Positions 1 to 10,115 of a DNA stretch of 64,000 nt are shown here, piece by piece. The stretch is from contig JADNYV010000035.1 of assembly GCA_015501055.1 (NCBI GenBank), positions 225,693 through 289,692 on the forward strand. Direction: 5' to 3'. How positions within the stretch are numbered: the first letter of the stretch is position 1; each line of letters starts with the position of its first letter. This DNA comes from Mucidula mucida. Taxonomy: Eukaryota; Basidiomycota; Agaricomycetes; Agaricales; Physalacriaceae. Position numbers and translations under genes: made by a program. Under the pieces are notes generated by a model. It did not search any database, was not told where the DNA came from, and was given only the letters and a program-made list of their open reading frames with translations.

Positions 1-209
1 GTGGAGCATCCCTAGTGGAAACGCGTATGGACAAGGAGTCTCAAACACAGACTTACTAGTATATAAGCAGTAGTGTAGTATCATTGTACTTTAGTTCCGA
101 TCTCGTTTATACACCTGGCCTAGCCTAGTCTTACGAACGCGAACGCTTTCCTCCTTAGTTTCTTGCTGTGGTACCTGGTTGAGTCTCGTGGCTTAGTCAG
201 TCGCTAACA
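1..209 (+). repeat. Gypsy LTR, 3' part (cut by window start)
   Basis: The sequence matches the downstream portion of the LTRs at 60584-61107 (same strand) and 31711-32240 and 37706-38235 (opposite strand), ending in GCTAACA. It contains the TATATAAG box and the AGTTCCGATCT start-site motif of this family. The bases after 209 do not match the sequence that follows the 5' LTR at 61107, so this is a 3' LTR or a solo LTR. Its left end lies outside the window, so no target duplication can be checked. Confidence 0.9.
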
Positions 210-884
210 CAGCGACTTCAATTGTAAGCCGGGATATATAGTAAATTCTCAATCTTCAAAGCGGACGCGTAAGCCAACCAACACTGCTTCCTCCCCTTCT
301 CCCTCTGCTCACTATAATACTTCCTACAAAAGTGCTGAGACACCGCAGGCGTGCTCGGGGGAGCCCAGCCGTCTTCTTCACTCCAGCCATACACCTCCGA
401 TAACAGCCATCAAATAAGAGGCATGACACGCCTCCATCGCGTTCGCGCGTCGACGGTTTACAGCACTAAACACCGATCGTTGAGCGCTCGGAAGATGAGA
501 AAAAAAAATAAAACAAAAGGCGCAGAAGAGCTTGATACCCAGCACCTCGCCTGTGTTCAATGGCGGCCGGCAGGAGGGCTTATATGTTTCTTTTGACTTC
601 CTTGATCTACAATAGAAGTGATATCTAACGGAAGCGCACACAGTATTTAGGATCTGAGATTGTCCGCAGCCTTGCTGCAAGAGATACAGTAGTCGTAAGT
701 CATTGTCGGGAGGAAATCTGCTGACACGAGATATCAAGCCCTTCTATTTCCGCTCCAACGACTTGTATGACACTCTACTACGAAAGGCAAGCCGCTTCAC
801 CATCAATGTAAGATTTACCACTGCCCTAGTTTGTTTGATTCACTACCCCCCGTTTACAAAAACAGTTGAACTGAGTTGGTCACT
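210..884. other. Intergenic, nothing recognised
   Basis: Open frames here are short and low in recognisable content. I see no domain, tRNA or repeat up to the tRNA at 885. Confidence 0.5.
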
Positions 885-982
885 TCTCTGATAGTATATC
901 GGTTAGTACACGCGCCTGTCATGGGAAGGGAATGCATAAATCCGTTTCGCGCGAAAGCTGGGTTCGACTCCCAGTCAGAGAG
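885..982 (+). tRNA. tRNA-Asp (GTC) with a 26-nt intron
   Basis: A full cloverleaf can be drawn: acceptor TCTCTGA (885-891) pairs with TCAGAGA (975-981), discriminator G982. The anticodon stem CGCGC/GCGCG flanks the loop C-T-GTC-A, with anticodon GTC at 918-920. The T arm is CTGGG-TTCGACT-CCCAG. The loop is interrupted after position 37 by an intron at 922-947, the canonical place for nuclear tRNA introns. Box A (TAGTATATCGG) and box B (GGTTCGACTCC) are intact, and a T5 run at 992-996 is a plausible Pol III terminator. This is the best-preserved Asp-type copy in the window. Confidence 0.85.
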
Positions 983-1687
983 TGCGGGTAATTTTTCAAA
1001 GTGAAAAACCTTTTTTGGTTCCTCAAGACGAGTGCTTCAAACAGTCACAATATGACCCTACGTTGATGACTTGTACTTGCGCGTAGTGTCGTTGCCAACC
1101 TCGTTGTATAACAGTGGATATGTATGGTCTTTGTACATGTTTGAGACCCTCTTCCGCTCAATTCGAGATACACAGGCATAGTAAACTCTCTCGGTTCTGG
1201 TTCTCAACTTCACAGATGCAGTGCCTTTTCCCTATCGCATGCGCTACTTTAATTCCACTTTCTTCAGCGCCACGAGTATTCAGTGAAATCCAGCTGCCAG
1301 TCCTGATAAAGGGCATCGTGCTAGAGAAAAAGCAAAGAAGCTTTGCTCGGTGAACTGAGCGCCACACTATCCCCATTGGCGCAAGCGCCAAGTTGGCACA
1401 CCTCATCCGAATCGGCATCGACAGGGTGCCTGGATCTTCCTTGCACGGCATCAGCTAGCACCAGACAAGACTTATCACAGAAACACAGAAAGTAAAGGTT
1501 AGAAGAAAAGTATCAAACCCCCCTCCATTTCTACTCCTGCATTCCTCAGGCGCTCGAAACCGTTGTCAACTTGGAAAGCATCATCACAATAGACAAACAG
1601 ATAGCGGCTACAATACATCCAAAAAATGCATAGTGATAGTTGAAAAAGTCATATACCCAGGCGTCATAAAAGGCAATAAATCAACAT
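983..1687. other. Intergenic between tRNA-Asp and shugoshin
   Basis: It holds the tRNA terminator T-runs (992-996, 1011-1016) and the 3' flank of the convergent shugoshin gene. I see no further gene. Confidence 0.5.
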
Positions 1688-3142
1688 CTAAACAGCAAGA
1701 CTGTGTCTTCTGTCCCCCATTCGCCACGACGGCGTCGCGTACTCCTCATCAGCGTCCGCGTCAGCACCATCTTCGTCGTCCGGCTCCTCTTCGGACGGAT
1801 AGTCAAACTTCTTATTCCGCTTTAACGTAACTTTACGGTCATCTAGCAAGGCAGATGCAGACACGCGCTGTTTTCGTAAGGGTGGGACACCGTCTGCTCT
1901 GCGCATTTTGCTGCAAGACGTTAGACAATAAAACGTAGGGAATAAATGTACGCACGTGTTTAGCTTAGGCTCTGCGTAGTTGACACTTTTGCGTGCCCGT
2001 CTAGTGCGCTCGCCATCGGTAGGCTCGGGGCTCAACGATGGCTGGGGCGTTGGTAGTAATGTTGGTCGAGGAGGAGACGGCGTCAGAAATTGTCGCGTAG
2101 GGGGTAGATCGTCTATAAGGACGATTAAGCATATGGTCGCGGATAGGCATATATAACATACCGATTGGAGGACTCTTGCGCCGCGGCTCATTGGTCAAGT
2201 CCTTAAACTTGGAATCGGTGCCCTCCTTCTTTCGTCGCTTTTCCTTCTTTACGGTAGGCGTAGGGTCCTCCACCAAGTTGTCGAACACAACGACCTCCTC
2301 TGCCTCATCGTCGTCTTCTAATGGAACTGCTGTTGCTACTGCAAGCTCGTCCACCATCGGAATGTTGACAGGAAATAGCCCACTTTGGCGGCGCGACGAC
2401 GATTTCTTCTTCTTGGGCGGTGCAAGATCAATTAGCGGCGGTTGTTCCGGAGGCGAAGAACAGCGCGATGGTAGCGGCAACCGGCTCGCTGAGAGCCGTT
2501 TGGCTTTCTTGCTGCGATACGGACTGTCCGGAGGTTCATCCTCTTCGTTGATACCGGGCACTGTCGGCTGGCGCGAAAGCCTAGGCGATGGCGGGGTGGA
2601 TGTGGGACGCTGGGTGGCTCGTGGAGGAGTAGGGGATGGTGTGTCGCTAGAATGTCGGATGCTAAATGTCTGTCGGAGGAAGCCCAGGTGCTTCGTCAAG
2701 CCCAGCGCCTGCAAGGTGCCGTCGTCAGCGACGAGTAAAAATTATGAAATTCACCCACGTACCGCCATCTCGACTTCGTCCATGACCTTGCGCGACTTGT
2801 CCCGCTCACGCTTCAGCTCGGCGGCGAGGGCAATTTCCGACGCCTTGAGCCGCAAGTTTTCGTTGTAGAGCCGAGATATCTCGGCGTTGAGCTCCTCGAT
2901 CCGTTGGCTCATTGTTGAGTTCAATCTAGCCGGCGGTGTTAGCGGCTGGTGCAGCCTCGAGTAGGCAAAGGGCACGCACTTGGTAATCTGCTTGTTCGCC
3001 TGCAGAAACTTCTTCTTGACTGTCAACAGACAAGAGTGAGCTTTGTTTATAGGCGACCAAGGATGCACGTACAATTTTCAAATTCAAACAAGGCGTCAGT
3101 CTGTCTCGCGCCCATAGATACGCGCGATTCTCTCCTGCTCAT
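1688..3142 (-). CDS. SGO1: Shugoshin (centromeric cohesin protector)
   Basis: Shugoshins recruit PP2A to centromeres and protect cohesin in meiosis and mitosis. Six exons read in frame (3142-3073, 3019-2980, 2925-2763, 2708-2162, 2112-1956, 1910-1688), with introns of 45-54 nt and GT-AG ends, giving 1200 nt or 399 aa. The start MSRRESRVSMGARQ is the usual basidiomycete opening. Residues about 25-90 form the N-terminal coiled coil (KKKFLQANKQITKLNS, then RIEELNAEISRLYNENLRLK). The middle is long, Ser/Pro/Lys-rich and probably disordered. Near residue 310-330 is the basic shugoshin C-terminal motif RRARKSVNYAEPKLNTKMRR, which is split by the last intron, and the tail is acidic. Both diagnostic motifs are present and no frame is broken, so the gene looks functional. 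A partial copy of its middle region lies at about 12,560-12,765. Confidence 0.93.
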
Positions 3143-3940
3143 CGTCCTCGGCAGCGTTTTGTGCTGCTCGCCGTCGTCGTCGTTAGCGGTCTAGTCGTCG
3201 TTGGCGGAAGAGTTTGTTATTGTGGTCCGGTCCAGATCAACCACGCGCTCATGTCAAAACAGAGTCACGTGCATTACGTAACGCCACCTTCTCAATGTGG
3301 CCGCGGCAGCTGCTAATACTCCCGCGGATCGATTCGAGTCGAGTTACAAGCGAGCCGACTCAAGCTGCGATCCAAAATGACAGTCCGGGTTGGGCCATCG
3401 CCACTCCACCCAACAATCTCGACTCACCACACGTTACGCTAGGAGCAACTCACGAAACTGGTGCATGTCACGCGCTGAAAGACACGATGACCGACGCAAT
3501 CTTGTCTTCCGTTATCATCCGCTAACCCCGATGCATCATTGGTGCGTTACCCGAACGCTATACTCTTTATCTAGTCAAAAACAGTATACCCGGCCTTTCG
3601 ATACATGTACTCTTTGAGCGAATCAGTCTAGATGGTCTACGGAGATTCTTGATGTATCTTTTGCTCGGTAGGATACAATCTGCTTTCAATGTTACAGGAC
3701 CTCATCATTTGCAGCATGGACCCGCCGGAGTACGACAGATAACTGAGCAAACAAGAAGGATGCTCGTGCCAATGCGTCCTCCTCATTCCTTTCCTTATAT
3801 ACACATGTCTGCTCCGAACAGGCAACTCTACGCAAGGACAAGTCGTCACATCTACGACAGCAAGGTTACGCAACATCAAGTCTCCATCGGAATAGGTTTC
3901 ACGCTCAAGGATGTACACTATATCGTGCTAGGAATCATAG

Positions 3941-4415
3941 ATCTGCTGGCCCGGCTTCACCATCTTCCAAGCCAGGCCAGAAGCCATAACTCACGGCCGG
4001 CTCTGGCCTGAGCCGTGGCTTGGGCGGAATATGACGGGGGCAAGAAGGTAGTCAGATATCGTCGGGTTAAGGGTATACGAGTGTATGTAATCTACACTCA
4101 TTTCTTACCTGAGTCCGTGACAATACCCTCCAGGAATATGCGCCACCCTGTGCAGCAAGATTATTCATTATACCCAACGGACAGGAAACACCCCAAGGAG
4201 TAAGTGTGACTGAAATATTTTCAGTATTTACATTCTCATCTACCGCAAATCTGCCTATCTCAGCACTCAACCAAAGCCATCATGGCTTAAAGGCTGGCTT
4301 ACGGCCTCAGGAATGCGGAGCGAGGCTGTAGGCTCTGTCACGCCGTTTTTGCGGTGTCTGGCTCTAGCTCAAGTACGGCTGGCCTGGCTTGAAGCAAGAG
4401 CTAGCAGATCGCAAT
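3941..4415. repeat. Candidate small inverted-repeat element
   Basis: The left end reads ATCTGCTGGCCCGGCTTCA, followed by AAGCCAGGCC. The right end, read in reverse complement, starts ATCTGCTAGCTCTTGCTTCA and is also followed by AAGCCAGGCC. This would make imperfect inverted termini around about 470 bp. No clear target duplication is visible, so it could be a decayed MITE or coincidental GC-rich symmetry. Confidence 0.35.
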
Positions 4416-5709
4416 ATACAATGTGTCAAGACACTACCCGGGAGGATGGTTTTCCAGCCAGACCGGCGCTTGAGGTTCTGCACGGACGACTCAGACTGAA
4501 TGGTTTACAGTACTTGAATTATGGACTGAACAGTCTCCTTCTGAACTACGAGTCACCCGCTCCTTCATTTCTTGATTTGTACTTATATTTACCTCCCAGA
4601 CAGCTTGGTAGCTTGCATAACGACTTTTCCCCCTCGACAAAGCTTTCCCCCGGTAGTCTTTGACGCACCAATAGCCTGGGTCGCCGCCTTTCTTTGAGTC
4701 GTAGCATTGCGCTCAGCGCTCAACGGCTCAGATGCATTCTTCAAGTCATTAGTAACGATTCAGTAACTATTCTATTCACTGTACAGTACCTGCTGAACTA
4801 CCAGAGTCCTTCCTCAGTCATTGACGCGCTTACCAGTAACCCACTAACACGTGTGAGGCCTAGTTTCTTGTCTTTAGATGGCCAGCGTCCTTCATCATGT
4901 CTGTATCCTCTTGATTCCAGTATACGTACCACGTAGTGTTCATGAGTCGAGCCAACACTGAATGGCGGACCCGATTAATTGACTAAACCGAAGCTTACAG
5001 CTTGCATCTTCCCACCATGGTGCCAAAAAGAAAATCGACCGCCCGCGTCAGCGAGATTGTATTTATAACTATCGTTTAGTTCAAACTTATGTACTAATAA
5101 CCAGATTTGGCCTCAATAACTTGAATTGGGGGGGGGAGCCTTTGTGCGATGACTGAACATGAGATGCGTGCCTCCCAATAACTGAAACTGGCCTGAAGCC
5201 GCTACCTCTGAAGCACACGTAAGCGGTGAGAAACAAGCAACTCGTTTCTCCTCCCGCCATGATGGACGACAATGATGCCGAGAGGTCCACCGCACTAGTC
5301 TGGAGATCCAATGCACTCAGCTCTTGTCGTGAAGCTCTTGCTTGTGTAAGATACAACAATTAGTACGGGGGACCGGGGCCTCGCTGAAATCTCTCAGTCA
5401 ATACCCAGGTTCTCATAGCTGAATCGGATATCTCACCACGTACCACAGTGTATGAGTATGAGTATGAAATGCTAGTACAATATATTATGAGATGTCCAAG
5501 TTGCGCTTGTTTTAGATTCAAGTTTCGTGCTACCTGACCCGCCTGTAGTACCCTCCGACGAAAGAATCCTCTGTGAAGCTGTGAGTCAATGACCCCTTCT
5601 CTCAAGCGGGTGGCCCATCAGTCTCCAAAACTGAGACCGACGACTCAAAGCGCGGGAGAGTCGGGAGTAAGGCGCACTACCAATGTTAGTTATTGACGAG
5701 GTAAGCACC

Positions 5710-5744
5710 AAAATCAGTTATTGGGAAGCTGAATAACTGATTTT
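5710..5744. repeat. Perfect 13-bp inverted repeat (hairpin)
   Basis: AAAATCAGTTATT at 5710-5722 and AATAACTGATTTT at 5732-5744 are exact reverse complements around a 9-nt loop. It lies in the gene-poor region. Its role is unknown. Confidence 0.6.
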
Positions 5745-6188
5745 GAACTGATTTTATTTATTGCATGATAACTGATTATACGAAAGTTGTTGTGCCTTTG
5801 TCAGTGACGACGAGGACTTTCTTGAACTTTGAAGGCAAGTCTTCCGAGTCGTATCGGATGATCAACGCGCTGCGCGCCACGCCTACACTGCGCAGGCGCT
5901 CTACGGCAATCGCCTACTTGGTGCACACGTGCCTACCAGTCTTGTACGGACTCCAACTCTCAATCGCGAGTCGATCCGTCCGATTCTCCGGTCGAACCGA
6001 CTTGACTTGCCAGCGCGGCAGCACTAGAGCCTCGAGGCGACTTGGCGAGGTCGAATCAACTCGGTTTGTGGTTCGAGTGCACCTCAACTTACGGCGGCAT
6101 ATGGGTGGTTATGGGTGTAAGTCAGGGCCATAACCAATAAACGTAGATTCGCATTTCATTCAATTCAGATCTTCGTAGGTTCGTATCC

Positions 6189-7945
6189 TCAAAAGTACGC
6201 CTGTAACAACCTGAGCCGAAACACAACGTGTACAGACCTCGATGACACTTACAGCAGCATTTGGAGGACTCGCACAGCCGCCAATGCTAGAGCCGTAATC
6301 AGTTCTTGATCGCATTAACCCCCGTCAAAACAGGACTTACATCGGAAGCGGCCACGAGGAGAAGAAAAAGGTATATCGATGCGTCTCGGCACATATCTCC
6401 GCGAGCTTTTCGACATCAAACATCTCACCTATACATTCCCGGTGAATGAACATCATGCCAATACCAATGAGCACTTGCCTATGGGCATCCCCCACATGCT
6501 ACCCGCGAGTCAGCGACAGTCGTGCGAGTGGCCGTGACTCACCCAAGTATCGTCTGTGTGAGCGTCAGACTCCGATATCAACGTCTGGAAGAAACTTGCC
6601 TGATGCATATGTGGAACGCCCTCTGGCGTAGGCCATCGCTACATCACAGGATCAGCATCGAAGCGTTTCACGACCCGGCTTACCTCCAAGGCAGGCTGAT
6701 CGGAAGCCACCGCAGAAAAGTGATTGTCCCTACAGTCAATGTCAACGCCAAATCATTAAGAATCACTCTTACATACCAAAGAAACCTCTTCATGTCGTCC
6801 GACTGTTCAATACCCGCGCTTCACGCCCGTTAGCCACACACCCTTGAAATAGAGAAGAAACACCGACAAAGTCTCAGGCTTCTCCCCCAGCGCGTCCCTC
6901 CCCTCCTGACTCTCCTCATAAAACTTGCTCATGAAACCCACCCTCAAAATCAACACATCCCCCACGCGGAACTGCACGCCTTGCTTCTTCGCACACGCCT
7001 GCAGCTCCTTGACAGATATGGGGTGGCTCGTCCATGGATCGTACGGGAGAGGCTTGCCATCTGCGGTGTAGAAGCGGACCAAATCGAGAAGGACACCGCG
7101 GCCGCAGATGCCATGGGAGGCCCAGTCTATTTGAGTTAGAGCCGTGAGAGAGTAAGTAAAGGTGAAAACGTACTTTGAATCCCGATTCTGGAGAGGCTGG
7201 GATCGATGTTCTTTGGGTCTGGAATGGGTATGACGCCGCCAGGAATGGTGTCTTTGTGCGTGCTGCCAGACGTCAACCTCAGGTCTATTTCGTGCGTGCG
7301 TACTCAACTTGTTGTAGAACACATCATGGTTGGCGACGCCAAAATGGCGCATGCCGTCCCACTGTGAGCCCGATTGCGTGTTCTCACGAAATGTCAGTAG
7401 TATTCCGATCGGGCGAGGCATGGGATGGCTTACAATATGTAGCTCGTCATCCCGGGTCGCACCCCGAGGCCGTTTGATCATCTTGACCTCTGGTGACTTG
7501 CGTCCGAACATGGGCTGCAGACGTCAATGTTAGATAGACTACGACGAATACAGAAAAGCACTCACTTTGTTGGGAAAGTTGACAGGCCTGTCGCCAACAT
7601 TAAGTTGACACCATTCCCGTAAAGAGGACGTACCAGTTCAACGACACCGTCTGTCCGGTTCTACACTCCAACGTCAGTCAAGCCTACAGACGGAAACATC
7701 GAAACAAACCGAATCTCTTCAGCGGCAGCCTTCTTGACAACCTCCTCCGTCAATAGGTTTACCGTCCCCAGCTGATCGTCTTCGCCCCATACCGACCAGG
7801 CGCATCCCTTGTACTCTTTAAAGGAGGGTAAATCGTCGAACTTTGGAAGCTCCTTCGGTTTCGTATCCACTGTGCCCATGTTCGACTCCTTTCGAAAATG
7901 GCTAGGAGAGAAAATGTTGAAAACCTGTCGCAGTCTAGTCGTCAT
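6189..7945 (-). CDS. Cyclase-family protein (kynurenine-formamidase-like fold)
   Basis: Fifteen exons splice in one frame: 7945-7710, 7660-7634, 7587-7566, 7514-7434, 7382-7309, 7262-7174, 7126-6868, 6818-6777, 6729-6684, 6638-6600, 6553-6543, 6498-6479, 6428-6341, 6286-6253, 6200-6189. This gives 359 aa, or 337 aa if the in-frame ATG at 7879 is used, which better matches where family homology begins. Landmarks of the putative cyclase family appear in order: DDQLGTVNLL, TGQTVSLNW, NTQSGSQWDGMRHFG, NWASHGICGRG, GDVLILRVGF, FAGIEQSDDM, GMWGMPIGE, SSWPLP and SPPNAAAYF. The SQWDGMRH segment occupies the place of the metal-binding HxGTHxDxPxH motif of bacterial KynB, as in the fungal branch, so the substrate is uncertain. 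Two introns use GC donors (6429-6478 and 6554-6599), and one exon is only 11 nt. Confidence 0.88.
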
Positions 7946-8251
7946 GGCGTGCTTGCTGAATAAGGGGATGTCCTCATGGAATTGCAGCTCCGGATATTAT
8001 ACCTGCAGGCATGATACCATGACCGAGTGCAGGGGACTGATAGCATGAGAAGACATCAGCTGTGTATGGCGTCAGATGATCGTCTAAATGACAGAAGAAG
8101 AACTTCAAGTCGGAAATTAACGACTATTTGGGGTCTGTATTTGCTGTGACTCCCATGAAATAAGAACGAGACAAGGTGAAGAACGTTGTATCATACACGG
8201 CACATTAGGAATACAAAGCGTCGGTCTTGGATCCGACTTTTTGGTGTTAGA
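7946..8251. other. Intergenic spacer
   Basis: About 300 bp separate the cyclase gene start from the stop of the next minus-strand gene. It presumably holds the cyclase promoter. No specific site is recognised. Confidence 0.5.
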
Positions 8252-9338
8252 TTAATAATACTCATCCGTATCTAGAAAAACATACAGTCAGTCGCAGTCA
8301 ACAGAAAAGAAAGATGTACAGTACCAGTCCCACTGGTCGCATAACTCCCCGGCGTCGAGATGCCTGCAATCGCGACATGCTCCTGATGCAACGCCGTACT
8401 CAAAGGCGCGTGTATCAACTCCGCGAGCAACTTATCCCCAATAAGCTCCACCAAGAAAAACACCAACTGGCTCGCGTCGTCCTCCCACCTTCCAGGCTCC
8501 CTGATATCCTCATCAAAATCCTTAACCATCCTATGCACATCCTTACACGCCCTGTGCAAAATCCCATGCGCCTTCCGCTGCGCATCGCCCTCCAGCCTCG
8601 ATATCGCCAAAAAGTGCCCCGCAACATCCTCACTCGTCTGCATCCCCGGAATCGGAAACCACGCCCGCACGCGCAAATACACGGCCACGCTAACCTTTGC
8701 AAAGTACGCCAGGGTCCTCTGAAAGTCCGCAAAGTCCGTGTGCGCGTACTGCTCTGCGTCTACGCGTTTCGCGTGTCGCAAGCAGCGCAGGAACGTGAGC
8801 GTTTGGTAGAAATCCAGGGAGTGGCTCAGGGCGCCGCTGTACACGAGCATAGACATCCCTGGGACGCGACGTGATTCGTGTATGAACAGGTCTCAGTCTA
8901 AGCTACTACTTACCCATAACAAATAGGCCCTTCCTCATCGGCATAGCGCGGATGGGCACCGCTCTGCTCGACGAGCGAAATTTTTTGGATAGGGAACTGC
9001 GCGCGTGGATGGGCGGCGCAGCCTCGTGCAGGTCGTGGTGGGAGGCGCGCGCCCACAAGGTCCCGAAAAGCATGGCGATGGGCGGACGGTAGTTTCAGTG
9101 ATCCTGATAGATATCATGTCGACACCAGCGGTGTCAGCGTACGTTATAATACAATCTGGGTGTGCGGGTCGTCAATATCAGCCGACCAAAGGTGGAGGTT
9201 AATAGAAAGGGGTGCCGAGATGCCGGCGGTATGGGGTACGGGGTTTGTTTGCCCTGACGGTTGACCAGAGACGTTCTTGACGTTCGCGAGATCAGCTTCT
9301 GCTTCTGTAGGAGATTGCTTGTGTGGAGATGATTTCAT
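8252..9338 (-). CDS. Conserved protein of unknown function (main exons)
   Basis: Not recognised as a named family. Exons 8271-8252 (ends TDEYY, stop) and 8836-8325 are supported by matching splice phases. The exon before them ends at 8914 after ADEEGPICYG, and its intron (8837-8913) rejoins in frame. The 170-residue central part looks globular and mostly helical: SLDFYQTLTFLRCLRHAKRV, then a DFADFQRTLAYFAK stretch and an EDDASQLVFFLVELIGDKLL segment. Further upstream an in-frame exon runs from 9338 (KSSPHKQSPTEAEAD) to about 9153. The junction between that exon and the one ending at 8914 is unresolved; a 156-nt intron 8997-9152 would keep frame. More coding fragments continue upstream (see 9339-10060), so 9338 is probably not the real start. 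Confidence 0.6.
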
Positions 9339-10060
9339 ATCTCATGTTGGACCTATAGCAAAGTCGTGAACATTTGAAGCGGATAGCAAAAACGGATACT
9401 GCAACACGTACGCGAAGTTTTTCCGTTATTCGCCTTCTAGGTTAGCTTTCGTCTCGGTCTGGTACGCACCTTCTCGTAGCTGAACAGGGTACCGACGTCG
9501 CTCAAAAACCTTTAGCAGGACACATCTTCGTGAAGCAACCAAACCAACGGACAGTACACCTTCATGCTCTAATCATTTCCTCCTTGCTAGCGCTGATAGG
9601 ACCGTTAAAGCATGTAAGCATCTATAGTCCAATGTTTTACCGGTGACCTAGCTTATAGCACTGCTGCATATGTACCAGCCGCATTTTCTTTGGCCAGTAA
9701 ATGTCGTATCACGTCCTTTTGCATCAGTCCAGCATCCTCAGGATCCGTAATAGTGGAGCTCGTGTATCTCTAACTGACGCTTTAACTTGAAGGTTATGGC
9801 TACCGCAACACGTACGCGACATTTTCCCTTCTGATCACCTTCTCGAATAACGTTCCGCCTCGTTTTAGTGTGCCTACTTGCCTGTTCTTGATCAAGTGTC
9901 AACCACCCCATGGGTACTTCAGCAGGAGGCGTAATCTGGCAAGACAGATCTTGAATGGGAAATTGCACCGCGTCTGGTGTGGCCAGAACCAGCTGTGCTT
10001 TGTAGCGTGTACGTATGCACTTCGTGGAGCGAGTGTTCCCTTCCTATAATTATCGTAAAC
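9339..10060 (-). other. Probable upstream exons of the unknown gene
   Basis: Short coding-like stretches bounded by splice signals lie on the minus strand: about 9990-9890 (LVLATPDAVQFPIQDLSC, then MGWLTLDQEQ), 9823-9809 (KGKCR before a gtacgtgttgc donor), about 9740-9670 (DAGLMQKDVIRHLLAKENAAG) and about 9515-9480 (LSDVGTLFSYEK). The stretches near 9385-9480 and 9785-9890 look alike, each with the same gtacgtgttgc donor. I cannot assemble one continuous frame, so it is either a many-exon 5' part of the neighbouring gene or a decayed duplicate. Confidence 0.35.
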
Positions 10061-10115
10061 ATCAGCCACCTGCCGGCACGACTTTCAATTCCCAGGACCT
10101 TGACGATTAACCACA

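Larger units (their letters stand above)
3143..6188. other. 3-kb gene-poor intergenic region
   Basis: I find no coding sequence with domains or consistent splice structure. It contains a terminal-inverted-repeat-like unit (3941-4415), a G9 run at 5128-5136 and a perfect 13-bp hairpin at 5710-5744. The rest is unassigned. Confidence 0.5.

Noticed and set aside
378..737. A 119-codon minus-strand frame near the window start
   Set aside because: No domain, no splice context and ordinary composition. Treated as a chance frame.
2176..2868. A 230-codon plus-strand frame rich in Ser/Gly
   Set aside because: It is the antisense of the shugoshin exons. Its composition is explained by the Ser/Pro/Asp-rich codons on the other strand.
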